From NCBI RefSeq assembly GCF_017948455.1, contig NZ_JAFFSU010000009.1:124001-188000 (forward strand): DNA of 64,000 nucleotides, read 5' to 3'. Source of the stretch: Streptomyces sp. GESEQ-4 (GTDB lineage: Bacteria; Actinomycetota; Actinomycetes; Streptomycetales; Streptomycetaceae). Shown in pieces: positions 8,770-16,886 of the stretch. The position numbers and the translations under genes are program-made. The notes below the pieces were generated by a model. It worked only from the letters and a program-made list of their open reading frames with translations, was not told the origin of the DNA and did no database searches. Numbering within the stretch: position 1 is the stretch's first letter; each line of letters starts with the position of its first letter.

Positions 8770-9677
8770 ATGGACCACCCCGCGGCGATCGCGGCGACCT
8801 CGGCGCGTTCGTCCTCGGGCAGCGGCTTGCTTGGCGGGCGGACGTCGCGGCGGCACAGGCCGAGGGAGGCGAGGGCCTCCTTGACGATCGTGACGTTGTT
8901 CGCGGAGCCGTTGGCGGCGCGGAGTTCCTCGAAGCGGCGGATCTGCTCCCAGACCTTCATGGCGGCCGGGTAGTCGCCGGATCGAAGCGCTTCGATCATG
9001 TTCAGCGAAACGGACGGGGCGACGTTCACGAGCCCCGAGGTGAAGCCGGTGGCGCCCGCGGAGAAGTAGGAGGGGGCGTAGGGCTCGGCGAGGCCGGCGA
9101 CCCAGACGAAGCGTTCCAGGCCCGCGTCGCGGGCGAAGGCCGCGAACCTCGCGGCGTCCGGGACGGCGTACTTCACGCCGATGACGTTCGGGCAGGCGTC
9201 GGCGAGTTCGGCCAGGCGGAAGCCGCTGAGCTGGGCGTTGCGGAGGTACGGGACGACGCCCAGCTCGGGCACGGACTCGGCGATGGTGCGGTGGTAGTCG
9301 ACCCAGCCGCCCTGGGAGACGTACGGGTGGACGGGCTGGTGGACCATCACCATCTGGGCGCCGAGTTCGCGGGCGTGCCGGGCGGAGGCGACGGCGGTGG
9401 GTACGTCGTGACCGATGCCGACCAGGATGGCGGCGCGGTCGCCCGCCTCGTCGACGGTCAACTCGGTGACGAGCTGCCGCTCTTGAGGTGTGAGGGTGTA
9501 GAACTCGCCCGTGTTCCCGTTCGGCGTGAGGATGCCGATGCCGCCGTCGAGCAGCCGACGCAGCAGGGCCCGGTGGGTGTCCTGGTCGACGCTGCCGTCC
9601 TCGGCGAACGGGGTCACCGGGATCGCCACCACGTCGGCCAGGGCCGCCCGCTGGGCCTCGAACGTCACGCTGCTCAT
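8766..9677 (-). CDS. DHDPS-superfamily lyase/dehydratase, probably 2-keto-3-deoxy-L-arabonate dehydratase
   Basis: The product has 303 residues with a (beta/alpha)8 fold. The Schiff-base lysine is Lys169 in I-G-V-K-Y, and the conserved Tyr is Tyr144 in V-V-P-Y-L-R-N. The phosphate/carboxylate-binding G-N-T-G-E-F motif is near residue 54. The arginine that DapA uses for its dicarboxylate substrate (Y-D-I-P-G-R) is absent, so this is not lysine-pathway DapA. Sandwiched between a GntR regulator and a pentonate dehydratase, it most likely converts the 2-keto-3-deoxy sugar acid. Aldol cleavage instead of dehydration is the main alternative. An 18-bp perfect palindrome lies inside the gene at 8980-8997. 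Confidence 0.8.
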   Translation of the reverse strand: MSSVTFEAQRAALADVVAIPVTPFAEDGSVDQDTHRALLRRLLDGGIGILTPNGNTGEFYTLTPQERQLVTELTVDEAGDRAAILVGIGHDVPTAVASARHARELGAQMVMVHQPVHPYVSQGGWVDYHRTIAESVPELGVVPYLRNAQLSGFRLAELADACPNVIGVKYAVPDAARFAAFARDAGLERFVWVAGLAEPYAPSYFSAGATGFTSGLVNVAPSVSLNMIEALRSGDYPAAMKVWEQIRRFEELRAANGSANNVTIVKEALASLGLCRRDVRPPSKPLPEDERAEVAAIAAGWSI

Positions 9678-10354
9678 TCCTGACCTTCCTCGTCCTGCTG
9701 CTCGGCCTGGATCTCTTCATGGGCCCCGGGGAAGGCCCGCCGCACGAACGACGCGATGTGGGCGTGGAGGGCGCGGGCCGCACCGTCCGCGTCGCCCTCC
9801 AGGGCCAGCCGCAGAATCTCGCGGTGCTCGCCGGCCTCCCGGTCCCAGGAGGGCGAGGCCGCCCAGGCGACGGCGGAGACGAGGGCGGCCTGGTCGCGGA
9901 CCTCGTCGAGCATCCGGCCGAGCAGCGGGTTGCCGCAGGGCAGGTACAGGGCGCGGTGGAACTCCCGGTTGGCGAGGGAGCGTTCGGCGGTGTCGCCGGC
10001 CGCGTCGGCGCGGGTCAGCGCGGCGCGCGCGGCGTCGAGCGAGGCGCCGCGCCGGACCGCACGCTTCAGCGCCTCGGGCTCCAGCAGCAGCCGCACGTCG
10101 TAGACCTCGCGTGCCATGTCCGCGTCCACCATGCGCACCGTGACGCCCTTGTACTGGTTCATCACGACGAGCCCGGTCCCGGCCAGGGTCTTCAGCGCCT
10201 CCCGCACGGGGGTCTTCGACACCCCGAACTGCGCGGCGAGCTCGGTCTCGACCAGGGCCTGACCGGGCGTCAACTGCCCGGTGAGGATGCGGCGTTTGAT
10301 CTCCTCCTGCACATATTGCGTGCGGGAGGGGATCGGCGTGGGCACAGAGGTCAT
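9674..10354 (-). CDS. GntR-family (FadR/FCD) transcriptional regulator
   Basis: The product has 226 residues. The N-terminal winged helix (about 10-75) carries the GntR signature around I-L-T-G-Q-L-x-P-G and V-S-K-T-P-V-R-E-A-L. The C-terminal all-helical FCD domain (about 85-210) has the usual metal/ligand residues (D-V-R-L-L-L-E near 105, H near 152, H near 197). It heads the operon for the two sugar-acid enzymes and is probably its autoregulated repressor, relieved by a sugar acid. Palindromic sequences directly upstream (10385-10406) are candidate binding sites. The stop overlaps the next ATG. Confidence 0.9.
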   Translation of the reverse strand: MTSVPTPIPSRTQYVQEEIKRRILTGQLTPGQALVETELAAQFGVSKTPVREALKTLAGTGLVVMNQYKGVTVRMVDADMAREVYDVRLLLEPEALKRAVRRGASLDAARAALTRADAAGDTAERSLANREFHRALYLPCGNPLLGRMLDEVRDQAALVSAVAWAASPSWDREAGEHREILRLALEGDADGAARALHAHIASFVRRAFPGAHEEIQAEQQDEEGQE

Positions 10355-10384
10355 GCGCGCCTCTCGGATCTCACATATCGCGTC

Positions 10385-10409
10385 TCATATATGACGTACG
10401 AAGTACGAC
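10385..10409. promoter_or_regulatory. Candidate GntR operator region
   Basis: About 30-55 bases upstream of the gntR start there is a perfect 10-bp palindrome, TCATATATGA (10385-10394), followed by CGTAC-GAA-GTACG (10396-10408). AT-rich palindromes stand out in this GC-rich DNA and match the usual position of an autoregulatory GntR site. Confidence 0.45.
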
Positions 10410-10478
10410 GCGTTGAAGGTAAGAGGGGCGCAATGTTTCGTCAATGCTTCTGACAGGTTCTGCCGAAGGAAGTTGAAG

Positions 10479-11072
10479 TTACGGCGCGGGCGTCCACCCC
10501 GGGTCGCGGCCGCTCAGCCCCACCGCTCGGTCGAGCAGGGGGGCGTCCTCCAGTACCTGGACGACCGGGCCGAAGATGCCGTCGCCGCGGGAGGGGTCGT
10601 CGGCTGCGGCGAGGAGCAGGCCGTGGCAGAGCTGGAGGGCGGCGGGGTCGGGCTCGTAGGGCTGGCCGGTGGCGCGGGCCAGGTCCCAGCCGTGGATGAC
10701 CAGCTCGTCCACGGCGACGGCTCCGGCCTCCGCGCCCGACAGCGGCACGCCGCCCGCGCGGGTCTCGCCGGTCCAGGCCGCCGGGTCGCGCCAGGCTTCG
10801 GCGAGTTCGTCGAGGACCTTGGGCAGCTCCTCGCGCCAGCCGGGTGCGATGTCCGGCACGGAGGCGCCGGGGTCGGTGTCCGTACCGGGGCCGAGGTCCT
10901 TGCGGCCGGCGTCGCGGAAGGCGGCGGCCAGGTGGGTGAGGTGCCCGAGCAGGTTGCGCACGGTGTAGTCGGGGCAGGGCGTCACGTCCCCGAGCCGTTC
11001 GTCGGGCACGCCGTCCGCCAGGCGTGCCACGATCCTGGTCTGCGGGCCGAGGTCGATGATCGGCTCGGGCAT
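10479..11072 (-). CDS. TIGR03086-like / mycothiol-dependent maleylpyruvate isomerase-type DinB-fold protein
   Basis: The product has 197 residues. The ATG at 11072 has AGGAGG seven bases upstream. The N-terminal helix bundle shows T-P-C-P-D-Y-T-V-R-N-L-L-G-H, the typical MDMPI/TIGR03086 motif, and the C-terminal part has D-E-L-V-I-H-G-W-D-L-A-R-A-T-G, supplying the metal-binding His. Members are metal-binding DinB-fold proteins, some using mycothiol as cofactor. The physiological role is not known. It is a single gene on the minus strand between the sugar-acid operons, and no functional link with them is evident. Confidence 0.8.
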   Translation of the reverse strand: MPEPIIDLGPQTRIVARLADGVPDERLGDVTPCPDYTVRNLLGHLTHLAAAFRDAGRKDLGPGTDTDPGASVPDIAPGWREELPKVLDELAEAWRDPAAWTGETRAGGVPLSGAEAGAVAVDELVIHGWDLARATGQPYEPDPAALQLCHGLLLAAADDPSRGDGIFGPVVQVLEDAPLLDRAVGLSGRDPGWTPAP

Positions 11073-11241
11073 GGCGGGTCCTCCTGATGTCGTCGGTCGC
11101 GGTCTCAGACGTCTCAGGTGGTGGACCGGCCCGCGGCGCAAAACTCATCGGCCGGCCGGCTCATCGCCTCCTCAGCCGGGACCGGGATCACTTCAAGGAT
11201 CCGTTCCACAGCCGCATCAAGGCATCTGCTGGTGGTGGCGG

Positions 11242-12414
11242 TCAGCTCGCCGTGAGTGCGGAGCGCACCGCCTCCAGGTCGCCGTCCGATGCCAACCCGG
11301 CGTGATACAGCCGGATCTCGGTTGCCCCGAGTTCCCGGGCGCGGGCCAGGTCCGCGGTGAGCGTGGCGGGGCTGCCGCCCATGCCGGAGACGACGGTGAA
11401 GTTGGCGGCGATGACGGCGCTCCCCTGCTCCACGCCACCCTGTTCCACGAAGGGCGTGAGCAGACCCGGCCCGCCCGCGCACGGTACGACCACACCGTCC
11501 GCGACCGACAGGATGTGCTCGGGGTCCACCCCCGCGTTCGCACCGCAGTGGTACGACACCGGGTCGGCGTGCAGCAGGACCTGGAAGCCGTCGGGAGCGG
11601 CCGCACGCACCGCTCGGACCGCCGCCTCCTGGAGCGTGCGGGCGGTGTCGTCGCGCCACGCGCGCGTGGCCGTCGCGTTCGTCTCGCCGAGCAGCTTCTC
11701 GATCGCCGCCCAGCCTCTGTCGGAGGGTGCGCCCTGCCACACGGGCTCCAGCGCGGTGCGTACGGCTGCCGCCAACTCGTCGGCGTCCAAGCCCTGTTCG
11801 CCGTATCCCGTGCGGCAGTGCGGGCAGAAGCAGAGCGACATCAGGTACTGCCCGGCGTCCCCGAGGCCCACTCCGCCGGTCTTGTCGTGGGCGTGCAGGT
11901 GCTGCAGCCCGTACCAGCCGAGGGACTCCAGTTCGGTGCCGCGCGCGCCGGGCCGCACCGCAGCCTCGGCGGCCAGGTCGATCAGGTACGCGCGCGTGGC
12001 GGGCTGGGCGATGCAGGGTGCCCACGGGTAGCGGTCGCCGTAGGCGTTGACGACCGAGGTGTCCGGATGCTCGGCGCCCATACGGGAGTTGTGCGCGAGG
12101 ACGACCCAGGTGTGCACCTCCAGGCCGGCGTCAGCGAGCGCGGCGGCCGCCTCGCCGTAGGCGTCGCCCGGGGCCCAGTCACCGGCCGCGTACGGGCGCA
12201 GCTCCCGCCCCTTCCACCGGTCGTCCATCGGGTACAGCACGGCCGCGTGCTCGGCGGTGACGATGCGGTGACGCGGGTGGCGGGGGGTGAGGGCGCGGGT
12301 GGAGTGGTAGGCGGCGGCGAGCGTCACCTGCCGCACGCCGAGCGCGGCGATCCGGCCGGGGGCCTCCGGGTCGCCGTTCACGTCCCAGGGGTAGACGAAT
12401 GTCGACGCCTTCAC
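11242..12414 (-). CDS. Hypothetical protein, coupled to 5-dehydro-4-deoxyglucarate dehydratase
   Basis: The product has 390 residues. The GTG at 12414 overlaps the previous stop (GTGA), so it is translationally coupled. The sequence alternates hydrophobic strands and helices in a pattern suggesting a TIM barrel related to glycoside hydrolases: Q-V-T-L-A-A-A-Y-H near residue 30, E-V-H-T-W-V-V-L near 100, L-E-S-L-G-W-Y-G near 165. Near residue 195 it has C-F-C-P-H-C, a possible metal or redox site, followed by the helical region of a deep insertion. There is no signal peptide. Context ties it to uronate or arabinan catabolism, but I do not recognise a defined function. Confidence 0.75.
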   Translation of the reverse strand: MKASTFVYPWDVNGDPEAPGRIAALGVRQVTLAAAYHSTRALTPRHPRHRIVTAEHAAVLYPMDDRWKGRELRPYAAGDWAPGDAYGEAAAALADAGLEVHTWVVLAHNSRMGAEHPDTSVVNAYGDRYPWAPCIAQPATRAYLIDLAAEAAVRPGARGTELESLGWYGLQHLHAHDKTGGVGLGDAGQYLMSLCFCPHCRTGYGEQGLDADELAAAVRTALEPVWQGAPSDRGWAAIEKLLGETNATATRAWRDDTARTLQEAAVRAVRAAAPDGFQVLLHADPVSYHCGANAGVDPEHILSVADGVVVPCAGGPGLLTPFVEQGGVEQGSAVIAANFTVVSGMGGSPATLTADLARARELGATEIRLYHAGLASDGDLEAVRSALTAS

Positions 12415-13352
12415 GCATCCTCCTGCAGCAACTCGTAGCCCCTGTCGATGAGTTCGGCCAGCTGCTTCACATGTTCCCCGGCCGGTTCGTGCAGCGGCGA
12501 CCGTACCGGACCGACGTCGAGCCCCCGCAGCCGTACGCCCGCCTTGACCAGCGAGACGGCGTAGCCGCGGCCCTGGGCGCGCAGGTCGACGAAGGGCCGG
12601 TAGAAGCCGTCCAGCAGGCGGTGCGCGGTGGTGTCGTCGCCGGAGCCGAGCGCCCGGTGGAAGGCGAGGGCGATCTCCGGGACGAAGCAGAACACGGCGG
12701 AGGAGTAGAGGGTGATGCCGATGCCGCGGTAGGCGAGCTGGGTCTGTTCGGCGGTCGGCAGTCCGTTGAAGTAGAGGAAGTCGCCGGGGGCCTCGGTGCG
12801 GACGGCGCTGACGACGCGCTGCATGAGGTCCAGGTCGCCGAGCCCGTCCTTGAATCCGATGATGCCGTCCGTGCGGGCCAGTTCGACGGCCGTCTCCGGC
12901 GTGAACACGGCGTTGTCGCGCTGGTAGACGATCACGGGCAGCGCGGTCGCGTCGGCCACCTCCCGGTAGTGCCGCAGCAGCCCCTCCTGCCCGGCGACGA
13001 CGAGGTACGGCGGCATGGCGAGCAGCCCGTCCGCCCCGGCCGCCGCCGCGAGACGCGCGTACCGCACGGCGAGCGCGGTGCCGTACCCGGCCCCCGCGAC
13101 GACCGGGACGCGCCCCTCGGCCGCCTCGACGGCCGCGCCCACACAGGCCTCGAACTCCTCCGGCGTGAGCGCGTGGAACTCCCCGGTGCCGCAGCAGGCG
13201 AACACGGCGGCGGCCCCGGCCTCGACGCCCCGGCGGACATGGGTGCGGTAGACGTCCAGGTCGACCGCGCCGTCGGGGCCGTAGGCGGTGACGGGGAAGA
13301 ACAGCGGCCCGCTGGGGATGCTCAGGCGTGCGGCAAGGGGGGCTGGCGTCAC
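12411..13352 (-). CDS. kdgD: 5-dehydro-4-deoxyglucarate dehydratase (KdgD type)
   Basis: The product has 313 residues. The GTG at 13352 has GGGAG six bases upstream. It belongs to the DHDPS superfamily: Lys168 in I-G-F-K-D-G is the Schiff-base residue and Tyr143 in V-I-V-Y-Q-R is the catalytic tyrosine. The L-F-F-P-V-T-A-Y opening and C-G-T-G-E-F-H motif match KdgD rather than DapA. The reaction is decarboxylating dehydration of 5-dehydro-4-deoxy-D-glucarate to 2-oxoglutarate semialdehyde. It is divergent from the uronate dehydrogenase gene across 204 bp, so both steps of galacturonate oxidation sit in one divergon. Confidence 0.85.
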   Translation of the reverse strand: MTPAPLAARLSIPSGPLFFPVTAYGPDGAVDLDVYRTHVRRGVEAGAAAVFACCGTGEFHALTPEEFEACVGAAVEAAEGRVPVVAGAGYGTALAVRYARLAAAAGADGLLAMPPYLVVAGQEGLLRHYREVADATALPVIVYQRDNAVFTPETAVELARTDGIIGFKDGLGDLDLMQRVVSAVRTEAPGDFLYFNGLPTAEQTQLAYRGIGITLYSSAVFCFVPEIALAFHRALGSGDDTTAHRLLDGFYRPFVDLRAQGRGYAVSLVKAGVRLRGLDVGPVRSPLHEPAGEHVKQLAELIDRGYELLQEDA

Positions 13353-13409
13353 GGGCGCTCCCTATAACGAGGACGGCTGCGAACGAGGGCGGTTGCACAG
13401 GAGGAGGAA

Positions 13410-13526
13410 CTGCATGCAGGTTTCTGATCGGAGTTTACGTTTATGAACGCGGAGTGCGCCACCCTTGACGGGCAAGGTCGGTGATCCCTAGCTTGTCCAT
13501 GAATGTGAATACCGTGCGTGCATGCA
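13410..13526. promoter_or_regulatory. Divergent kdgD/udh promoter region with two TGCATGCA palindromes
   Basis: The 204-bp gap holds CTGCATGCAG (13410-13419) and, about 110 bases on, TGCATGCA (13519-13526) inside GTGCATGCATAC. Two copies of the same palindrome, one near each start, are the expected layout for a regulator of both genes. Confidence 0.4.
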
Positions 13527-13556
13527 TACGGCCCCTGAACTCAAGGAGAACCGAGG

Positions 13557-14366
13557 ATGCCAGCCCCCCGCACCGTTCTGCTCACCGGCGCCGCCGGCGG
13601 GCTCGGCACCCTGATGCGGGACCTGCTCCCGGACTACGGCTACACACTCCGCCTGCTCGATCTGCGCCCGATCGAGGGAGAGCCGGACGCGATCGTCGCC
13701 GACCTCGCCGACAAGGACGCCCTGCGCGAGGCCGTCCGGGGCGTCGACGCGATCATCCATCTCGCGGGCATCTCCCTGGAAGCCCCGTTCGAGAAAATCG
13801 TCAGGGCGAACATCGAGGGGACGTACAACCTGTACGAGGCGGCCCACCAGGAGGGCGTCGAGCGCGTCGTCTTCGCCTCCTCCAACCACGCGGTGGGCTT
13901 CACGCCCCGCCCGCAGGGCGAAGACCCCCTCATTCCGATCGACACCCCGCGCCGCCCCGACACCTTCTACGGCCTGTCCAAGTCCTTCGGCGAGGACCTC
14001 GCCCAGTTCTTCTGGGACAAGCACGGCCTGGAGACCGTCTCCGTGCGCATCGGCTCCTGCTTCCCCGAGCCGACCAGCGTGCGCATGCTCTCGGTGTGGA
14101 TGAGCCCGGCCGACGGCGCCCGGCTCTTCCACGCGGCCCTGACCGCCGAGCACGTCGGCCACACCGTCGTCTACGGCTCCTCCGCCAACACCCGCCTGTG
14201 GTGGGACCTGACCACCGCGCGGGCCCTCGGCTACGCACCACAGGACGACTCCGAGCCGTACGCCGAAAAGCTCGTCGCCGAACAGGGCGAGCTCGACCCG
14301 GAGAACGTGGCGCACGCCTACCTCGGCGGCCACTTCGTCAGCGATCCGCCGATCTGGCCGTACTGA
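13557..14366 (+). CDS. udh: Uronate dehydrogenase (NAD-dependent SDR)
   Basis: The product has 269 residues, matching the family length of about 265. The extended-SDR Rossmann motif G-A-A-G-G-L-G is at residues 11-17; the catalytic Tyr138 and Lys142 are in Y-G-L-S-K, preceded by A-S-S-N-H-A-V-G-F near 107, a stretch typical of uronate dehydrogenases. It oxidises D-galacturonate or D-glucuronate to the aldaric acid lactone with NAD+. The gene faces kdgD and follows two pectate lyase genes, so galacturonate from pectin is the likely substrate. A lactonase and an aldarate dehydratase would still be needed and are not in the window. AAGGAG precedes the start by about 11 bases. Confidence 0.87.
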   Translation: MPAPRTVLLTGAAGGLGTLMRDLLPDYGYTLRLLDLRPIEGEPDAIVADLADKDALREAVRGVDAIIHLAGISLEAPFEKIVRANIEGTYNLYEAAHQEGVERVVFASSNHAVGFTPRPQGEDPLIPIDTPRRPDTFYGLSKSFGEDLAQFFWDKHGLETVSVRIGSCFPEPTSVRMLSVWMSPADGARLFHAALTAEHVGHTVVYGSSANTRLWWDLTTARALGYAPQDDSEPYAEKLVAEQGELDPENVAHAYLGGHFVSDPPIWPY

Positions 14367-14423
14367 CGTCCGACTTCGCTCATACTTGCTTCACTCCTAC
14401 GTACGCGAGAGCACTTCTACGGC

Positions 14424-14448
14424 GGGCGGGCACGGAACGGGCCCGCCC
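14424..14448 (+). terminator. Hairpin after udh
   Basis: An 8-bp perfect stem, GGGCGGGC/GCCCGCCC, with a 9-base loop, 58 bases past the udh stop. There is no long T tract, as usual for Streptomyces terminators. The remaining 220 bp before the deoR start hold several ACGGGCA-like repeats but no gene that I can support. Confidence 0.5.
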
Positions 14449-14668
14449 TTCGGCGTATCCGGGCACGGGTCATGCCCGATCTCACGCCCTTCTCGACAGC
14501 CGTGCTGGTCCGAGGCGGGCACCGGTAGAGTCGAACGGGCACACACGGGCATTATCGGGCCCCCAACAGGCCTGGTCAGTGCCGCGCGCCCGCTGTAGAA
14601 CTTCCTGCATGGGTCCCACCGGGCCCGAACGGGCAACGGAGCTCACCGTACGAAGGCAGGTGTCGGTC

Positions 14669-15439
14669 ATGGGCGAGAAGACCGCGGAAGAGCGTCAGCG
14701 GGAGATCGTCCGCGTCGCTCGCGCCTCCGGCTCGGTCGATGTCACCGCGCTCGCCGCCGAGCTGGGCGTGGCGAAGGAGACCGTACGACGGGATCTGCGC
14801 GCCCTGGAGGACCACGGACTGGTCCGCCGCACCCACGGCGGCGCGTATCCCGTGGAGAGCGCCGGTTTCGAGACGACGCTCGCCTTCCGCGCCACCAGCC
14901 ATGTCCCCGAGAAACGACGCATCGCGACCGCCGCGGCCGAGCTGCTCGGGGACGCCGAGACCGTCTTCGTCGACGAGGGGTTCACCCCCCAGCTGATCGC
15001 CGAGGCACTCCCCCGGGACCGGCCGCTGACCGTGGTCACCGCGTCCCTGCCGGTCGCCGGCACGCTCGCCGAGGTCGAGGGCATCTCGGTGCTGCTCCTC
15101 GGCGGCCGGGTCCGCTCCGGCACCCTGGCCACCGTCGACCACTGGACGACGAAGATGCTCGCCGGCTTCGTCATCGACCTCGCCTTCATCGGCGCCAACG
15201 GCATCTCCCGCGAGCACGGTCTGACCACCCCCGACCCCGCCGTCAGCGAGGTCAAGGCGCAGGCCGTGCGCGCCTCCCGGCGCACCGTGTTCGCGGGCGT
15301 GCACACCAAGTTCGGGGCGGTGAGCTTCTGCCGGTTCGCCGAGGTCGGCGCGGTGGAGGCGATCGTCACGAGCACACTGCTCCCGACGGCCGAGGCCCAC
15401 CGCTACTCACTGCTGGGGCCGCAGGTCATCCGGGTCTGA
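14669..15439 (+). CDS. DeoR-family transcriptional regulator
   Basis: The product has 256 residues. The N-terminal helix-turn-helix carries the DeoR signature V-A-K-E-T-V-R-R-D-L near residue 34. The C-terminal sugar-phosphate sensor domain has the usual V-F-V-D-E-G-F-T and F-I-G-A-N-G-I stretches. It precedes the polyol-type ABC operon by 76 bases on the same strand and most likely represses it until a phosphorylated sugar or polyol binds. An in-frame GTG nine bases upstream (14660) is an alternative start; the ATG was chosen because AGG lies at better spacing. Repeated CGGGCA elements in the 300-bp upstream gap may be its binding sites. Confidence 0.88.
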   Translation: MGEKTAEERQREIVRVARASGSVDVTALAAELGVAKETVRRDLRALEDHGLVRRTHGGAYPVESAGFETTLAFRATSHVPEKRRIATAAAELLGDAETVFVDEGFTPQLIAEALPRDRPLTVVTASLPVAGTLAEVEGISVLLLGGRVRSGTLATVDHWTTKMLAGFVIDLAFIGANGISREHGLTTPDPAVSEVKAQAVRASRRTVFAGVHTKFGAVSFCRFAEVGAVEAIVTSTLLPTAEAHRYSLLGPQVIRV

Positions 15440-15515
15440 AAATCCAATGCACCTCCTGTAGGGCACCCCCTGCCCGGCAACACCCCTTATCTCCCCAAAT
15501 GTTCAGGAGCGATCC

Positions 15516-16886
15516 ATGCGAACCCAGAGCCGTCGGAGGCCGCGAGCCACACTCGCCGCGGTCGCCGCAGGGACGCTGCTCGCCCCGCTGCTCACCGGCT
15601 GCTGGGTCGGCGCGGGCGGGGCCGGATCGGGCGGAAACTCGATCAACGTCCTCATGGTGAACAACCCACAGATGGTGGAGCTCCAGAAGCTCACCGCCGC
15701 CCACTTCACCAAAGAGACCGGCATCAAGGTCAACTTCACCGTCCTCCCCGAGAACGACGTCCGCGACAAGATCAGCCAGGACTTCGCCAACCAGGCCGGC
15801 CAGTACGACGTGGCCACCCTGTCCAACTACGAGATACCGATCTACGCCAAGAACGGCTGGCTGCACGAGATGGACTCGTACGTCGCCAAGGACCCGGCGT
15901 ACGACGAGCAGGACATCCTCAAGCCGATGCGCGAGTCCCTGACCGCAGAGGACGGCAAGCTCTACGGCCAGCCCTTCTACGGCGAGTCGTCCTTCCTGAT
16001 GTACCGCAAGGACGTCTTCGAGAAGCAGGGCCTGACGATGCCCGCGCACCCCACCTGGCAGCAGGTGGCGGACCTCGCCGCGCAGGCGGACGGCGCCGAG
16101 TCCGGCATGAAGGGCATCTGTCTGCGCGGCCTGCCGGGCTGGGGCGAGGTCATGGCTCCGCTCACCACGGTCGTGAACACCTTCGGCGGCACCTGGTTCG
16201 ACAAGGACTGGAAGGCCCGGCTCGACTCCCCCGAGTGGGAGAAGGCGGTGAAGTTCTATGTCGACCTCGTCCGTGACCACGGCGAGTCCGGCGCCGCCCA
16301 GTCCGGTTTCGCCGAGTGCCTGAACAACATGACCCAGGGCAAGGTCTCCATGTGGTACGACGCCACCTCCGCGGCCGGTTCCCTGGAGTCCGCCGACTCC
16401 CCGGTCAAGGGCAAGGTCGGCTACGTGCCCGCGCCGGTCGACAAGACCGAGTCCGCCGGCTGGCTCTACACCTGGGCCTGGGGCATCCAGGACGCCTCCC
16501 GCAACCCCGACAAGGCCTGGAAGTTCGTGTCCTGGGCGTCCAGCAAGGAGTACGAGCAACTGGTCGGCGACGAGATCGGCTGGTCGAACGTACCGGCGGG
16601 CAAGCGCGCGTCGACGTACGAGAACCCCGACTACCGCGCCGAGGCCGCCGCCTTCCAGGAGATGACGAAGGAAGCCATCGAAGGCGCCAAGCCGAACGAC
16701 CCGGGAGTGCAGCCGCGCCCGGCACCCGGCATCCAGTTCGTCGGCATCCCCGAGTTCACCGACCTCGGCACCAAGGTCTCCCAGGAGATCAGCGCGGCCA
16801 TCGCCGGACGCCAGTCCGTCGACTCGGCCCTGAGCAAGTCCCAGCAGCTCGCCGAGAAGATCTCCGAGGAGTACGAGGGACGATGA
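15516..16886 (+). CDS. Extracellular polyol/sugar-binding lipoprotein of ABC transporter (SmoE-like)
   Basis: The product has 456 residues. It begins with a twin-Arg-containing basic region, a hydrophobic segment and a lipobox L-L-T-G-C near residue 29, so it is a lipoprotein anchored outside the membrane. The rest is a family 1 solute-binding protein similar to mannitol/sorbitol-binding SmoE, with the I-N-V-L-M-V-N-N-P-Q-M start and a T-F-G-G-T-W-F-D segment near residue 226. AGGAG lies seven bases before the ATG. The neighbouring permeases and a zinc polyol-type dehydrogenase support sorbitol, mannitol or another polyol as substrate. The stop overlaps the next ATG. Confidence 0.88.
   Translation: MRTQSRRRPRATLAAVAAGTLLAPLLTGCWVGAGGAGSGGNSINVLMVNNPQMVELQKLTAAHFTKETGIKVNFTVLPENDVRDKISQDFANQAGQYDVATLSNYEIPIYAKNGWLHEMDSYVAKDPAYDEQDILKPMRESLTAEDGKLYGQPFYGESSFLMYRKDVFEKQGLTMPAHPTWQQVADLAAQADGAESGMKGICLRGLPGWGEVMAPLTTVVNTFGGTWFDKDWKARLDSPEWEKAVKFYVDLVRDHGESGAAQSGFAECLNNMTQGKVSMWYDATSAAGSLESADSPVKGKVGYVPAPVDKTESAGWLYTWAWGIQDASRNPDKAWKFVSWASSKEYEQLVGDEIGWSNVPAGKRASTYENPDYRAEAAAFQEMTKEAIEGAKPNDPGVQPRPAPGIQFVGIPEFTDLGTKVSQEISAAIAGRQSVDSALSKSQQLAEKISEEYEGR

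Noticed and set aside
8766..9677. Calling this gene dapA
   Set aside because: It lacks the Y-D-I-P-G-R-T-G arginine motif, sits in a sugar-acid operon, and a clear dapA exists at 34633-35529.
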